Source: an uncultured Ruminococcus sp.
Lineage (GTDB): Bacteria > Bacillota > Clostridia > Oscillospirales > Ruminococcaceae
DNA: 6,612 nt
Assembly (NCBI GenBank): GCA_947175975.1
Contig: CAMWOX010000091.1
Location: 1-6,612 of the forward strand
Direction of reading: 5' to 3'
Position 1 is the first letter of the stretch, and each line of letters opens with the position of its first letter. Under the pieces are notes generated by a model. It was not told the origin of the DNA. It made no database searches and saw only the letters and a program-made list of their open reading frames with translations. Both the position numbers and the translations under genes were made by a program. This document shows, in pieces, positions 6,293 to 6,612 of this stretch.

Positions 6293-6346
6293 CCTGAACA
6301 CATTACGAACGGTAAACAACAACAATATAATCGGTCAAGGAGGAGT

Positions 6347-6612
6347 ATGAACAAAAAAATACTTTATTATCTTTGTCCTACCTTTGTTCAAATTACTCTT
6401 GTGAGCTTAATTACATTCATATTGAGAAAAAATGGATATGTATGTGGCTATAATTCAATGGTGGGCATTATACTAATCATAGCAGCGGGAGTTTCATCTG
6501 CTCTTTGGGGGTGTGTGTTTCAGATAAAGTATAATGGCAAGAACATAAAAACCATTTTTAAAGATTTTTTTAATTTTAAAGCTGATTGTAAATCTTATAT
6601 ACTTGTTATTAT
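6347..6612 (+). CDS. CPBP-family intramembrane protease, N-terminal part (cut by window end)
   Basis: ATG 6347 follows AAGGAGG (6337-6343), a very strong but unusually close ribosome binding site (3 bases). The frame stays open for 88 codons to the window end. Hydrophobic segments lie at about 7-25 and 38-58, and a third begins near 84. Between them is the stretch KNIKTIFKDFFNFKADCKSY, typical of the loop before the third helix in many Firmicute CPBP proteins (IKEILKDFFNxKQPxKYYL). The glutamate and histidine motifs would lie beyond the window, so activity cannot be judged. It lies downstream of the dead methyltransferase and may use its promoter at 5947-5975. A different multi-pass membrane protein is possible. 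Confidence 0.7.
   Translation, partial: MNKKILYYLCPTFVQITLVSLITFILRKNGYVCGYNSMVGIILIIAAGVSSALWGCVFQIKYNGKNIKTIFKDFFNFKADCKSYILVI

Overview
The window reads as a chromosomal stretch from a Gram-positive, low-to-mid GC gut-type Firmicute, most likely a clostridial or Ruminococcus-like (Oscillospiraceae) genome. This rests on the mltG-U32 gene pair (compare the Bacillus subtilis yrrL...yrrO cluster), a lipoprotein with a lipobox, a membrane-anchored SpoIIQ-like M23 protein, strong GGAG-type ribosome binding sites, and the overall protein style. The species call is inference from reading only.

Left part (1-3718, all + strand, tightly packed): the 3' part of mltG (lytic transglycosylase) overlaps by 4 bases a 417-residue U32-family protein, probably involved in tRNA/RNA hydroxylation. 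Four bases later comes a CPBP intramembrane protease, and about 20 bases after that a small lipoprotein with an XAC2610-like core. Spacing suggests one transcription unit, although only the first two genes are conserved housekeeping partners.

Middle part (3719-4960): a visibly AT-richer accessory patch. A 187-base gap carries a long imperfect inverted repeat and a plausible sigma-A promoter. It is followed by a 257-residue protein with a degenerate WGR-like N-terminus, then directly, after two tandem stop codons and in the same frame, by a fragment that looks like the pretoxin segment of a polymorphic toxin. A hairpin with near-perfect symmetry closes the region and probably terminates transcription from both sides.

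Right part (4961-6612): a - strand M23 metallopeptidase gene with a GTG start at 5881 stands divergent to a strong + strand promoter. That promoter leads into the decayed N-terminus of an MmeI-like DNA methyltransferase/restriction gene, broken by a frameshift and an in-frame TAG. After it begins a second CPBP-family protease, cut by the window end.

The most interesting signals are two gene ruins of conflict systems: the toxin scrap behind a WGR-like gene, and the broken restriction-methylation gene whose promoter survives in front of a CPBP gene. I do not see a complete new defence system in this window.
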